Part shown: piece by piece, positions 1 through 4,961 of the stretch
Position numbering within the stretch: position 1 is the stretch's first letter
How the letters are laid out: each line of letters begins with the position of its first letter
Source of the DNA: Phormidesmis priestleyi
Lineage (GTDB): Bacteria > Cyanobacteriota > Cyanobacteriia > Phormidesmidales > Phormidesmidaceae
NCBI GenBank assembly: GCA_003242115.1
Contig: QBMP01000300.1
Location: 1 to 5,337, forward strand
Direction: 5' to 3'
DNA: 5,337 nucleotides
Notes under the pieces: generated by a model
What the model was told of the DNA's origin: nothing
The model's database searches: none
Seen by the model: only the letters and a program-made list of their open reading frames with translations
Made by a program: the position numbers and the translations under genes

Positions 1-1
1 G

Positions 2-235
2 CTGTGGGTCGATTGCAGCCAGTGGCTGATCTATTCAGCCGGTTTCTTCTCCCTGGTGAAGCTAGCTGTGCTCTCGCCGCTGCCGCTGTGGTCAATTCTG
101 CTAGGTGCAGGCATACCGCTGTATATCTTCTGCGTGCTGCTAGCCGATACCTGCCAGCGCCGAAAGAACTTACGGTTTGATGGGGCAGTGCGGTTTTCAT
201 TGCTGATGATTGGAGGGGCGATCGCTGTTCTGTAA
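2..235 (+). CDS. Membrane protein, C-terminal 77 residues (5' end outside the window)
   Basis: An open frame enters from the left edge (first full codon at position 2) and ends at TAA 233-235. The visible 77 residues are very hydrophobic. They give three likely membrane segments: about residues 8-24 (WLIYSAGFFSLVKLAVL), 29-48 (ending LYIFCVLLA) and 63-77 (RFSLLMIGGAIAVL running to the C-terminus). A short basic loop at residues 52-58 (QRRKNLR) separates the last two and probably faces the cytoplasm. Its stop overlaps the next start as TAATG, which implies translational coupling and a shared mRNA with the ATPase. By analogy with transfer and secretion loci this could be the membrane partner of that ATPase, but I recognise no family. 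A HIP1 octamer lies inside the gene at 218-225. Confidence 0.7.
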   Translation: MWVDCSQWLIYSAGFFSLVKLAVLSPLPLWSILLGAGIPLYIFCVLLADTCQRRKNLRFDGAVRFSLLMIGGAIAVL

Positions 236-1500
236 TGACCTACCTCCTGACTGAAGTGGCCGACCGCGAACGACTGGCCAACCAAGCCCGCGCCATCAGC
301 TTAGGCACATGGGCCGCGAGTATTGCGCTGATCGCCTTTGCCCTGGTGCCGAGCATTCGCAGTAATGCGATCGCTAGAGCCGTGCTGATATTTGCAAGCT
401 GTGGGATGACCGCCGTATCGAGAGCCACCGCAGGCAACCTAGCCACGCATGACCGAGTGCTGCAAGACTTCAGAGACATCAGCGACAACCAGCGCCAGCA
501 GCTAATCTACGAAGCCCTGGCCCCAAAGCAGCTCATGAAATCAGCCGAGGCCCCGATAGCCGCCGAGCTACCCGCGCCGCTGCCGGTTCATAACCTGAGC
601 CGCACGATCAGCCAGACGCTGAAGAGCACGGTGATGCTAGGCGCACCGAGAGCGGGTAAAGGGTATGCGATCGCCCGCGCGGTGCAACAGCTTCCTGCCA
701 ACGTAGACCTGTGGCTAATCGATCCGAAAGACGACCCGAACGAGTCCTACTACTGGTCACGCATCCCCATCCGTCAGCGGGCAAGGTTTGACGTAACCAC
801 GCTAGAACCTGATGCCGTGACCGCCAAAGTCACCGGCTTATTTGAGCAGTTCTTGCTAGCTCCCAGCTCAGCCGATAGACCGAAGTTGCTAATCGTTGAC
901 GAATGCTCCCCCGGCCTATCGAAAGGGATGACGCCGAAAGCCTACAAAGCATTCATGGGCAGGCTATCGACCATATGCAGCGTCGGCCCGAGCAAAGGTA
1001 AATTCGTATGGATTATGGCGCAAGCGTCAACGGTAGAAGATCTGGCCATGACCAGCGGCAACAAAGCCAGCTTCAGACTGTGCGCCGTTGGTCACGCGCA
1101 GCGCACCGAGCGGTCATGGTATAGCTCACTGAAACGCTCAATGCAGATAGAGCTACCCGCCGCCGTGCTGACCGGCTACATTCAGATGATTGACGGCGAA
1201 TGGGGCTATGCCGCGCCGTTTGAGGTCACCCGCCAACCTAACGAGCCGGAGGACAGCCACCGCGCCGAAGCCCATCGCGAACCGAGCTTGAGCCAGCAGT
1301 CTAGAGAAGTGCTGAGCTACTTCAGTAGTCGTAGAAAAGAGCACGTCAGCTTACGCCAACTGACGCAGGCGAGCTTTGCCCGCCGCGAAGGGCTGACCTC
1401 ACAGCGCTCGATGATGGCCGCGCTCGCGCCACTGCTGGATGCTGAGAAGATCACCGAAACTGAAGACGGCGATTATCTCCTAAACAAAACGGTGTTGTGA
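235..1500 (+). CDS. Membrane-anchored P-loop ATPase of the VirD4/FtsK/HerA type (possible DNA-transfer coupling protein)
   Basis: The protein has 421 residues. Two hydrophobic stretches (about 21-40 and 45-62) suggest an N-terminal membrane hairpin. The ATPase core follows: Walker A GAPRAGKG (136-143), then LWLIDPKDDPNE (159-170), which matches the 'viDPKg' strand found after the P-loop in FtsK, HerA and VirD4-like pumps. Walker B is KLLIVDEC (217-224, D222 and E223), and Q263 in WIMAQAS sits where these families carry their motif III glutamine. Residues about 352-415 look like a winged-helix DNA-binding domain. The family ordinarily moves DNA (or protein) through a membrane pore as a ring, so a role in conjugation or DNA mobilisation is inferred. 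At 421 residues it is compact for a coupling protein, and no all-alpha insertion domain is obvious. ATG 235 overlaps the upstream stop. The only nearby Shine-Dalgarno-like site (GGAGG, 212-216) is 18 bases away, so translation is probably coupled. Its last eight bases belong to the downstream repeat array. Confidence 0.8.
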   Translation: MTYLLTEVADRERLANQARAISLGTWAASIALIAFALVPSIRSNAIARAVLIFASCGMTAVSRATAGNLATHDRVLQDFRDISDNQRQQLIYEALAPKQLMKSAEAPIAAELPAPLPVHNLSRTISQTLKSTVMLGAPRAGKGYAIARAVQQLPANVDLWLIDPKDDPNESYYWSRIPIRQRARFDVTTLEPDAVTAKVTGLFEQFLLAPSSADRPKLLIVDECSPGLSKGMTPKAYKAFMGRLSTICSVGPSKGKFVWIMAQASTVEDLAMTSGNKASFRLCAVGHAQRTERSWYSSLKRSMQIELPAAVLTGYIQMIDGEWGYAAPFEVTRQPNEPEDSHRAEAHREPSLSQQSREVLSYFSSRRKEHVSLRQLTQASFARREGLTSQRSMMAALAPLLDAEKITETEDGDYLLNKTVL

Positions 1501-1572
1501 TTGTTGCGGCGGTTGCGAGCAGCGGTTTCAGGGCGGCTTTATACCACTTTTTTACCCGCAACAATCACAACA
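1493..1572. repeat. Perfect 17-bp inverted repeat
   Basis: The left arm 1493-1509 (TGTTGTGATTGTTGCGG) is the exact reverse complement of the right arm 1556-1572, with 46 bases between them. The left arm overlaps the last codons and stop of the ATPase gene. Each arm consists of two octamer units of the larger array. No T-run follows either arm, so it does not look like an ordinary intrinsic terminator, although a hairpin in the mRNA 3' end could protect it from decay. Confidence 0.85.
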
Positions 1573-1613
1573 AAACGGCTGAGTCTATTGCAGTGCCTTG
1601 TGTAACGCGACCG

Positions 1614-1640
1614 CAACAGCGTCACAACAGCGTCACAACA
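1614..1640. repeat. Tandem 11-bp direct repeat
   Basis: CAACAGCGTCA occurs twice back to back (1614-1624 and 1625-1635), followed by a partial third unit CAACA (1636-1640). It is the 11-bp-spaced part of the octamer array. Confidence 0.8.
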
Positions 1641-1767
1641 ACCGCAACACCGTAAGCCCTACTCTATGCCCAGCGCTCTACTGAAACCCTTCACTAGCTA
1701 AAGCGCCATAGCCCCAACCGATCAGCCAAAATGATCGCTAAACAATCAGCGTCGGTAAACCTTGAAA

Positions 1768-2316
1768 TCAGGCCGCGACAGAAACCGGCTGCTCTGCCTT
1801 AGCAACGCTAAGAACGCTTGCGGAAGCGGCGCTGGCTGCTATCTGCGCTAGCGTCTCCCAATCTTCATCGGTCATCATTGCCAAGAGTTGCGCTCTCGTT
1901 TGAGCGCGGGCTGGCTGAGCCGAGAGCGGCGGCGTTGAGTCCGCTTCTACAAGGACGGCTTCAGCCCATGCCGCGAGTTCAGGTGCTGGCTGCTTGAGGT
2001 GAGTCCGCACCCGTTCTCTAGCTTCTGTATAAGTTGCTTCAAAGGCAATGCCGATGTCCCATTCCATCATCCAACGCTCTAGCTCAACAAAGAGGATCGA
2101 CTGAATCCGCATCTGTCGCCGTAGAGCTTGCCGAACGGGAGCTAGGGAGTCATCGTACTTGGCCTGTGCGTAGGCTTTCATGTCTAGCCCAGCCTCAATC
2201 CGCCCGCCACACTCAGTCTCAATTTGAGCTGACTCTCGCACCCAGTTCTCATCGCGGGCGAGATCCATCATATTGCCGGTCTTTGCCAACTGCTCAGCTA
2301 GGGTCTGGTCATCCAC
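1768..2316 (-). CDS. Hypothetical helical protein, second gene of the GNAT operon
   Basis: The product has 182 residues and I do not recognise its family. The N-terminal half (about 1-108) is rich in charged, helix-forming residues, with a hydrophobic and aromatic stretch at 69-92 (IQSILFVELERWMMEWDI). A Pro/Ala-rich linker follows at about 124-142. A short C-terminal segment starts with TDEDWETLAQIA (149-160) and ends in a small-residue tail. There is no signal peptide, membrane segment or catalytic motif. The start is taken as GTG (2316-2314) because AAGGAG sits 9 bases upstream, whereas the internal ATG at codon 16 has no such site. It lies 23 bases after the GNAT stop on the same strand, so the two are very probably co-transcribed, and the Shine-Dalgarno site is inside that gap. 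It could be a partner or regulator of the acetyltransferase, but nothing in the sequence proves it. Confidence 0.7.
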   Translation of the reverse strand: MDDQTLAEQLAKTGNMMDLARDENWVRESAQIETECGGRIEAGLDMKAYAQAKYDDSLAPVRQALRRQMRIQSILFVELERWMMEWDIGIAFEATYTEARERVRTHLKQPAPELAAWAEAVLVEADSTPPLSAQPARAQTRAQLLAMMTDEDWETLAQIAASAASASVLSVAKAEQPVSVAA

Positions 2317-2325
2317 TGCCGGGTA

Positions 2326-2331
2326 CTCCTT
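2326..2331 (-). promoter_or_regulatory. Ribosome binding site AAGGAG fixing a GTG start
   Basis: Read on the minus strand this is AAGGAG, 9 bases before GTG 2316-2314. It supports the GTG over later ATG codons as the start of the 182-residue protein. Confidence 0.75.
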
Positions 2332-2339
2332 AAAACAAG

Positions 2340-2882
2340 TCAGGATTGCATCGGGCCATACTCGAAGTATATCAGCCCCTCTTTTTCTAGGTCTGGCCCA
2401 TAGTCAGGCATCGCGTTTCGATGGTAAAAGCCCTCAGAGCCAGGAAGCGCATGTAGCCCCACTCGCCCCTGATAGCCGATTTGTTTACTACGCTGACGAG
2501 CAAACAGGAGCAGCGCCCGTCCTATTCCAGCAAAGAAGGGCGGGTCTTCAATCTCAACTCTGTTCCAAGGCGCGGAAGCGATCGCCTGGACATAAACTAG
2601 CCGATCTCGCTGAGGCGTTCCAGAGCGGTGCCACTGGGTTTCTAAATACAGCATCCCCTGGGTTAAGCCCGCCGCTTCGATAGCGTAAGCCTCAAACCGT
2701 TCTTCCTGCTGCGCCTGCCGCAGCTTGTACTCCCAAGGCCATCCCCGATCTGGCAGCGCCGCCTCAATCAGCATGGGTTGCCAGAGCTGATGATAGTCGC
2801 TGAGATGTCTAGTGGTCATCGAACATAGCCGCCCATCGACAATTCTGCCCGCACCCGTAGCCAGTTGAATAGACGCTTGCAT
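2340..2882 (-). CDS. GNAT-family N-acetyltransferase-like protein
   Basis: The product has 180 residues. The second half carries the GNAT fold pattern: strand beta-4 RLVYVQAIASAPWNR (94-108), then the acetyl-CoA pyrophosphate loop around FFAGIGRAL (116-124). There G119 and G121 match the Gly-x-Gly of motif A, although the usual Gln/Arg before it is Phe. Strand beta-5 is RVGLHALPG (140-148), followed by EGFYHRNAM (150-158) with the Phe-Tyr of motif B. Members acetylate amino groups of small molecules, proteins or aminoacyl-tRNA using acetyl-CoA, and the substrate here cannot be told. The first 21 residues look poorly conserved in character. ATG 2882 has no Shine-Dalgarno site, so the true start may be M22 (2819), which begins MTTRHLSDY like a typical GNAT N-terminus. 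It is the first gene of a minus-strand pair, with a candidate promoter just upstream and a repeat array beyond it. A HIP1 octamer lies at 2578-2585. Confidence 0.75.
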   Translation of the reverse strand: MQASIQLATGAGRIVDGRLCSMTTRHLSDYHQLWQPMLIEAALPDRGWPWEYKLRQAQQEERFEAYAIEAAGLTQGMLYLETQWHRSGTPQRDRLVYVQAIASAPWNRVEIEDPPFFAGIGRALLLFARQRSKQIGYQGRVGLHALPGSEGFYHRNAMPDYGPDLEKEGLIYFEYGPMQS

Positions 2883-2905
2883 GAACCGACAAATAGCTAC
2901 GCACC

Positions 2906-2933
2906 ATTCTAGGCTGTGGCCTGCCGCCGTCTA
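2906..2933 (-). promoter_or_regulatory. Candidate sigma-70-type promoter for the GNAT operon
   Basis: On the minus strand, TAGAAT (2911-2906, 5 of 6 to TATAAT) lies 16 bases after TAGACG (2933-2928, 4 of 6 to TTGACA). Transcription would begin near 2899, about 17 bases before the ATG at 2882. The -35 match is weak. The second repeat array lies directly upstream and could hold regulator sites. Confidence 0.4.
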
Positions 2934-2968
2934 TGAGCAATCACTGACTGGGTCGATCACTTTTATCT

Positions 2969-3058
2969 GTGGTTGTGGTTCGTGGTCATGCCTAAAAAGG
3001 TTTGTGGTTTGCTCGTGGCTAGCGACCCCACAACGACCACAGCCACGGCCATAACCAC
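2969..3058. repeat. GTGG/CCAC hexamer array with inverted halves
   Basis: The left half carries GTGG cores at 2969, 2975, 2982, 3004 and 3015. The right half carries CCAC cores at 3028, 3037, 3043 and 3055, plus a degenerate CCAT at 3049. Positions 3035-3058 read as four tandem hexamers RRCCAY (GACCAC, AGCCAC, GGCCAT, AACCAC). Positions 2969-2987 read as GTGGTT, GTGGTT, one extra base, then GTGGTC. The halves form imperfect inverted repeats, including 2999-3020 against 3041-3063 with one indel. It occupies the gap between the GIY-YIG stop and the GNAT promoter. The rest of that gap (2883-2968 and 3059-3121) shows only the candidate promoter. A protein-binding array is the likeliest reading, and an mRNA-end hairpin for the GIY-YIG gene is the alternative. 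Confidence 0.65.
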
Positions 3059-3121
3059 AAAACAACCCCCAAGCTGATCGCACTAAAAGCAGCACCCGAA
3101 AACGACGAATCAGATCTATTG

Positions 3122-3988
3122 CTAATGGCCATTGCCACCCGAACTTTTAAGCGGTGCGAGCATTGGCTTTCGATAGCGCAGATAGGCAGCATCCCACAGC
3201 GTCTTTTTGTCGTACCCGATGAGATCGTATTCCTCCCTCATCTCGACTAGAGCAAGCACATCGAGCTGGTGCAAAGTTGTGACCTCTACCCCGAACAATT
3301 CACCTTGTCCGACAGACTGACGGTAGGCATCAGCATGATGGCCCAGGTGCCAAAGAACATCGCTGCCTACGACAAACTCAAAGCGCTCGCCACCGACCTC
3401 ATAAGCGTTCACAAAAAGCGGCTTATAAAACTGGTCAGACCTGCCGCACAAACAGTCGAACCCACCCCATGCCCTTTTGACCTCAGCCGAGTATCGTTTT
3501 CTAGCCGACTTACCGAGCAGCAAACAGTCGTTGGTATAGATAATCGTGACAACACAGCGCGTTCCTTCAGCGTTGACATATTCGCCCGCGACCGCCGAAC
3601 GAATGACAGGAAAGAGCATCGTGGTTTTATTAAGCACCTTGAAAAGTCGCTTAATTTCGCGCTCCACCTGTGGCTGTTTGGGCAAATAGGTTTTAACTTT
3701 GCAGCCGTTCAATTCAGGCCGCAGTAAATGGATATAGAACTGCTCTTTTTCGTTCAACTGCTGTGGTAAAAAAAGATGCCAGAAAATGCGATGTTGAAGC
3801 TTACGATTGGTGCGAATGAGCTGCGGATATCGGTGATGTGCTCTGCCCGTCCATCGGCTCTGTAGATTTATCGCTTGGCCGACATACCAGACGAAGAAAT
3901 GTTCATCGGTAATGATGTAGATACCGGGCGAAGCAGGCAGCAGTTTTCGATCTATAAAAGCGACGGATGCCCACTGCTGCCATTCCAT
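3122..3988 (-). CDS. GIY-YIG nuclease domain protein with an uncharacterised C-terminal domain
   Basis: The protein has 288 residues. The N-terminal 100 residues form a GIY-YIG domain: GIY at 22-24, YVG at 35-37, and the catalytic-type Arg45 in NLQSRW followed by H51/H52. A Glu at position 82 lies nine residues before P91 in EQFYIHLLRPELNG, the same spacing as the metal-binding Glu and Pro of UvrC-type domains. All the key residues are present, so nuclease activity is plausible. The remaining 190 residues match nothing I recognise. They include C179 and C181 (DCLCG) and H214, H217 and H218 (WHLGHH), a possible but unproven metal site. Relatives include homing endonucleases, repair enzymes and mobile-element nucleases, and no intron or intein surrounds this gene. 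It is alone on its mRNA or is followed, across the second array, by the GNAT operon. There is no clear Shine-Dalgarno site before ATG 3988-3986. Confidence 0.85.
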   Translation of the reverse strand: MEWQQWASVAFIDRKLLPASPGIYIITDEHFFVWYVGQAINLQSRWTGRAHHRYPQLIRTNRKLQHRIFWHLFLPQQLNEKEQFYIHLLRPELNGCKVKTYLPKQPQVEREIKRLFKVLNKTTMLFPVIRSAVAGEYVNAEGTRCVVTIIYTNDCLLLGKSARKRYSAEVKRAWGGFDCLCGRSDQFYKPLFVNAYEVGGERFEFVVGSDVLWHLGHHADAYRQSVGQGELFGVEVTTLHQLDVLALVEMREEYDLIGYDKKTLWDAAYLRYRKPMLAPLKSSGGNGH

Positions 3989-4041
3989 AAACTACTACTG
4001 GATAGACCTTGAATTTCTAGATCAGCATTCCCGGTGTTTGC

Positions 4042-4071
4042 ATCGTGCGTTGCAAAAATGAATAGAGTCAA
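4042..4071 (-). promoter_or_regulatory. Weak candidate promoter for the GIY-YIG gene
   Basis: On the minus strand, TTGACT (4071-4066, 5 of 6 to the -35 consensus) is followed after 18 bases by CACGAT (4047-4042, only 3 of 6 to the -10). It is correctly placed, about 55 bases before the ATG, but the -10 is poor. Confidence 0.2.
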
Positions 4072-4187
4072 AAGTAGTGCAGTCGTTTCTGAAAACTACG
4101 GCACCCAGCAGTTTAAAATTACCTCTGCACCTCACGCACTAATGTGGAGAACGGTGTAGTAAAAATTGATCAATGCAGCGCTCATAC

Positions 4188-4196
4188 TTATCCACC
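4188..4196 (+). promoter_or_regulatory. DnaA-box-like site TTATCCACC
   Basis: It matches the bacterial DnaA box TTATCCACA at 8 of 9 positions, with a mismatch at the last base. It lies about 650 bases from the other two boxes, so alone it could be chance. Confidence 0.35.
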
Positions 4197-4257
4197 GATA
4201 GCGGTTCAAAAATATGAGGTTGCCCGATTAGATTTTTGAGTAGCGAGCAGGCTAAAT

Positions 4258-4335
4258 ATGGCGAATTCAAGTCCGCCTTTTTCTCAAACCGTTTTCGATA
4301 TTCGCAGCTTGATCGCCGACTACAAAAACTGGTAA
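4258..4335 (+). CDS. Possible 25-residue small ORF
   Basis: ATG 4258 to TAA 4333-4335 encodes a 25-residue peptide ending TVFDIRSLIADYKNW, which has a protein-like amphipathic half. AGG lies six bases before the ATG, and a second TAA follows the stop at once. There is no longer frame around it. It could be a leader peptide, a gene remnant or chance. Confidence 0.15.
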   Translation: MANSSPPFSQTVFDIRSLIADYKNW

Positions 4336-4342
4336 TAAACCA

Positions 4343-4364
4343 CTGATGATTTTCGTATCATCAG
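4343..4364. repeat. 8-bp hairpin-forming inverted repeat
   Basis: CTGATGAT (4343-4350) pairs perfectly with ATCATCAG (4357-4364) across a six-base loop. No T-run follows on either strand, so it is not a standard terminator. It starts eight bases after the stop of the small ORF at 4258-4335. Confidence 0.5.
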
Positions 4365-4708
4365 CGAGTCACTTTACTCACAGATAAAAGCGAGCAGAAC
4401 GAGGAAAGCTAAGTGAATTTTTATCATGTAGCAAAGCTCAAATGCGATCGCCTATCGCTTATTTTTTACGATTCGGTCTGTGAGATATTGACATCTGCTT
4501 TGCGGTGATATCGAAACGAGGTGAGTACATTATTCGCATCTACTGGAGCAGAGCATAACAGAGCGCTATTAGAGTTTAAATAGAGTGTCAATGGCACAGA
4601 TGGGCACAAAAAGAATGACGTAGCCACTTTCCATAGCCGCTTACTATGTATTTCAGAGTGAGATTGCACTGTTGGCGCTCTAATGAAATTCCGGTCGGTA
4701 ATAGCAAC

Positions 4709-4757
4709 GCCCACCCCTCACAGTTACGGCATTCACATAGTGTTCACGGGGGTGGGC
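4709..4757. repeat. GC-rich 9-bp inverted repeat in an A+T-rich setting
   Basis: GCCCACCCC (4709-4717) is perfectly complementary to GGGGTGGGC (4749-4757), with 31 bases between them. Eight of the nine pairs are G:C, in an otherwise A+T-rich stretch. No T-run follows on either strand, which argues against an intrinsic terminator. It could be the base of a structured RNA or an origin/nick-site hairpin. I cannot tell which. Confidence 0.55.
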
Positions 4758-4833
4758 TAAGCAAGAGTTCAGATAACACGCCATAAAGTATGGCAGCTTC
4801 TTAAAAGCCTTTCATATCAGTGGTTTCAGCCTC

Positions 4834-4842
4834 TTATCCAAA
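4834..4842 (+). promoter_or_regulatory. DnaA-box-like site TTATCCAAA
   Basis: It is 8 of 9 to the consensus and identical in sequence to the R3 box of the E. coli origin. It is 47 bases from the site at 4890-4898 and upstream of the 98-residue gene. Confidence 0.4.
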
Positions 4843-4889
4843 AATACACGCGATGACCCAGATTGACCCCTTTCTGACAATTTCGGGAA

Positions 4890-4898
4890 TGTGCATAA
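4890..4898 (-). promoter_or_regulatory. DnaA-box-like site TTATGCACA
   Basis: Read on the minus strand it fits the relaxed DnaA consensus TTATNCACA exactly. It also overlaps the outer arm of the palindromic leader region of the 98-residue gene. Confidence 0.4.
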
Positions 4899-4925
4899 AT
4901 ACCCTACTTTGTACCTACCGGGTAT
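4899..4925. promoter_or_regulatory. Palindromic candidate operator before the 98-residue gene
   Basis: ATACCC (4899-4904) is complementary to GGGTAT (4920-4925). Inside the right arm TACC-G-GGTA (4916-4924) is itself a short palindrome. Outer GTGCA (4891-4895) and TGCAC (4934-4938) could extend the symmetry. It lies 36-63 bases before the ATG. No strong -10/-35 pair stands out. CTGACA (4874-4879) with CATAAA (4894-4899) has only a 14-base spacer. A regulator site for autorepression is inferred from position and symmetry. Confidence 0.35.
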
Positions 4926-4946
4926 AGCGTTTGTGCACCTGCTATT

Positions 4947-4952
4947 AGGAGG
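4947..4952 (+). promoter_or_regulatory. Strong ribosome binding site AGGAGG
   Basis: AGGAGG lies 9 bases before ATG 4962, the best Shine-Dalgarno site in the window. It fixes the start of the 98-residue protein and suggests it is well translated. Confidence 0.85.
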
Positions 4953-4961
4953 CGTCAAAAA

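Larger units (their letters stand above)
1493..1649. repeat. Iteron-like octamer array (YCRCAACA) with inverted halves
   Basis: Six copies of YCRCAACA read on the plus strand: CCGCAACA at 1556, 1611 and 1642, and TCACAACA at 1565, 1622 and 1633. Two exact copies lie in the opposite orientation at 1493-1500 (TGTTGTGA) and 1502-1509 (TGTTGCGG), and a one-mismatch copy follows at 1511-1518. Start-to-start spacings are 9, 9, 45, 9, 46, 11, 11 and 9, close to one DNA turn within each cluster. The array begins inside the ATPase gene, where the first copy includes its TGA stop. Regular spacing suggests a protein-binding array such as plasmid iterons, a partition site or a transfer site. It lies between convergent genes, so a role in ending transcription is the main alternative. 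The rest of the gap (1650-1767) holds only a weak 6-bp stem (CGATCA 1719-1724 with TGATCG 1732-1737). Confidence 0.75.
3989..4961. other. Long intergenic region without a convincing gene (candidate origin or control region)
   Basis: These 973 bases separate the divergent GIY-YIG and 98-residue genes and look visibly richer in A+T than the coding parts. Short open frames exist, but none has a good ribosome site or protein-like composition throughout. What it does hold: three DnaA-box-like 9-mers (4188, 4834, 4890), an 8-bp stem (4343-4364), a 9-bp GC-rich stem (4709-4757), a palindrome next to the downstream gene (4899-4925), and one HIP1 octamer (4444-4451). This is the makeup of a regulatory or replication-origin region. 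A decayed gene or an unannotated RNA cannot be excluded. Confidence 0.5.

Noticed and set aside
1493..1572. Intrinsic terminator for the ATPase gene
   Set aside because: The stem is separated by a 46-base loop and is not followed by a T-run on either strand.
1493..1652. CRISPR array
   Set aside because: The repeated unit is only 8-11 bases, spacers are nearly absent, and the units occur in both orientations. No cas gene is present.
2034..2683. Two plus-strand frames opposite the GNAT operon
   Set aside because: They are antisense to two genes with better coding evidence (GNAT motifs on one, an AAGGAG-GTG start on the other) and have no ribosome site of note.
3269..3727. Plus-strand frame of 152 codons
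   Set aside because: It lies entirely antisense within the GIY-YIG gene, whose conserved motifs show which strand is real.
4058..4159. Plus-strand frame of 33 codons divergent from the GIY-YIG gene
   Set aside because: There is no Shine-Dalgarno site, it is short, and no recognisable sequence is encoded.
2960..4390. Shared 12-mer CTTTTATCTGTG at 2960-2971 and, inverted, at 4379-4390
   Set aside because: About one such match is expected by chance in a window of this length, and neither site has extended similarity.
4466..4714. Minus-strand open frame of 82 codons in the gene-free region
   Set aside because: It starts at a GTG with a GA-rich stretch directly abutting it rather than a spaced ribosome site, its composition is not protein-like, and it overlaps the GC-rich stem.
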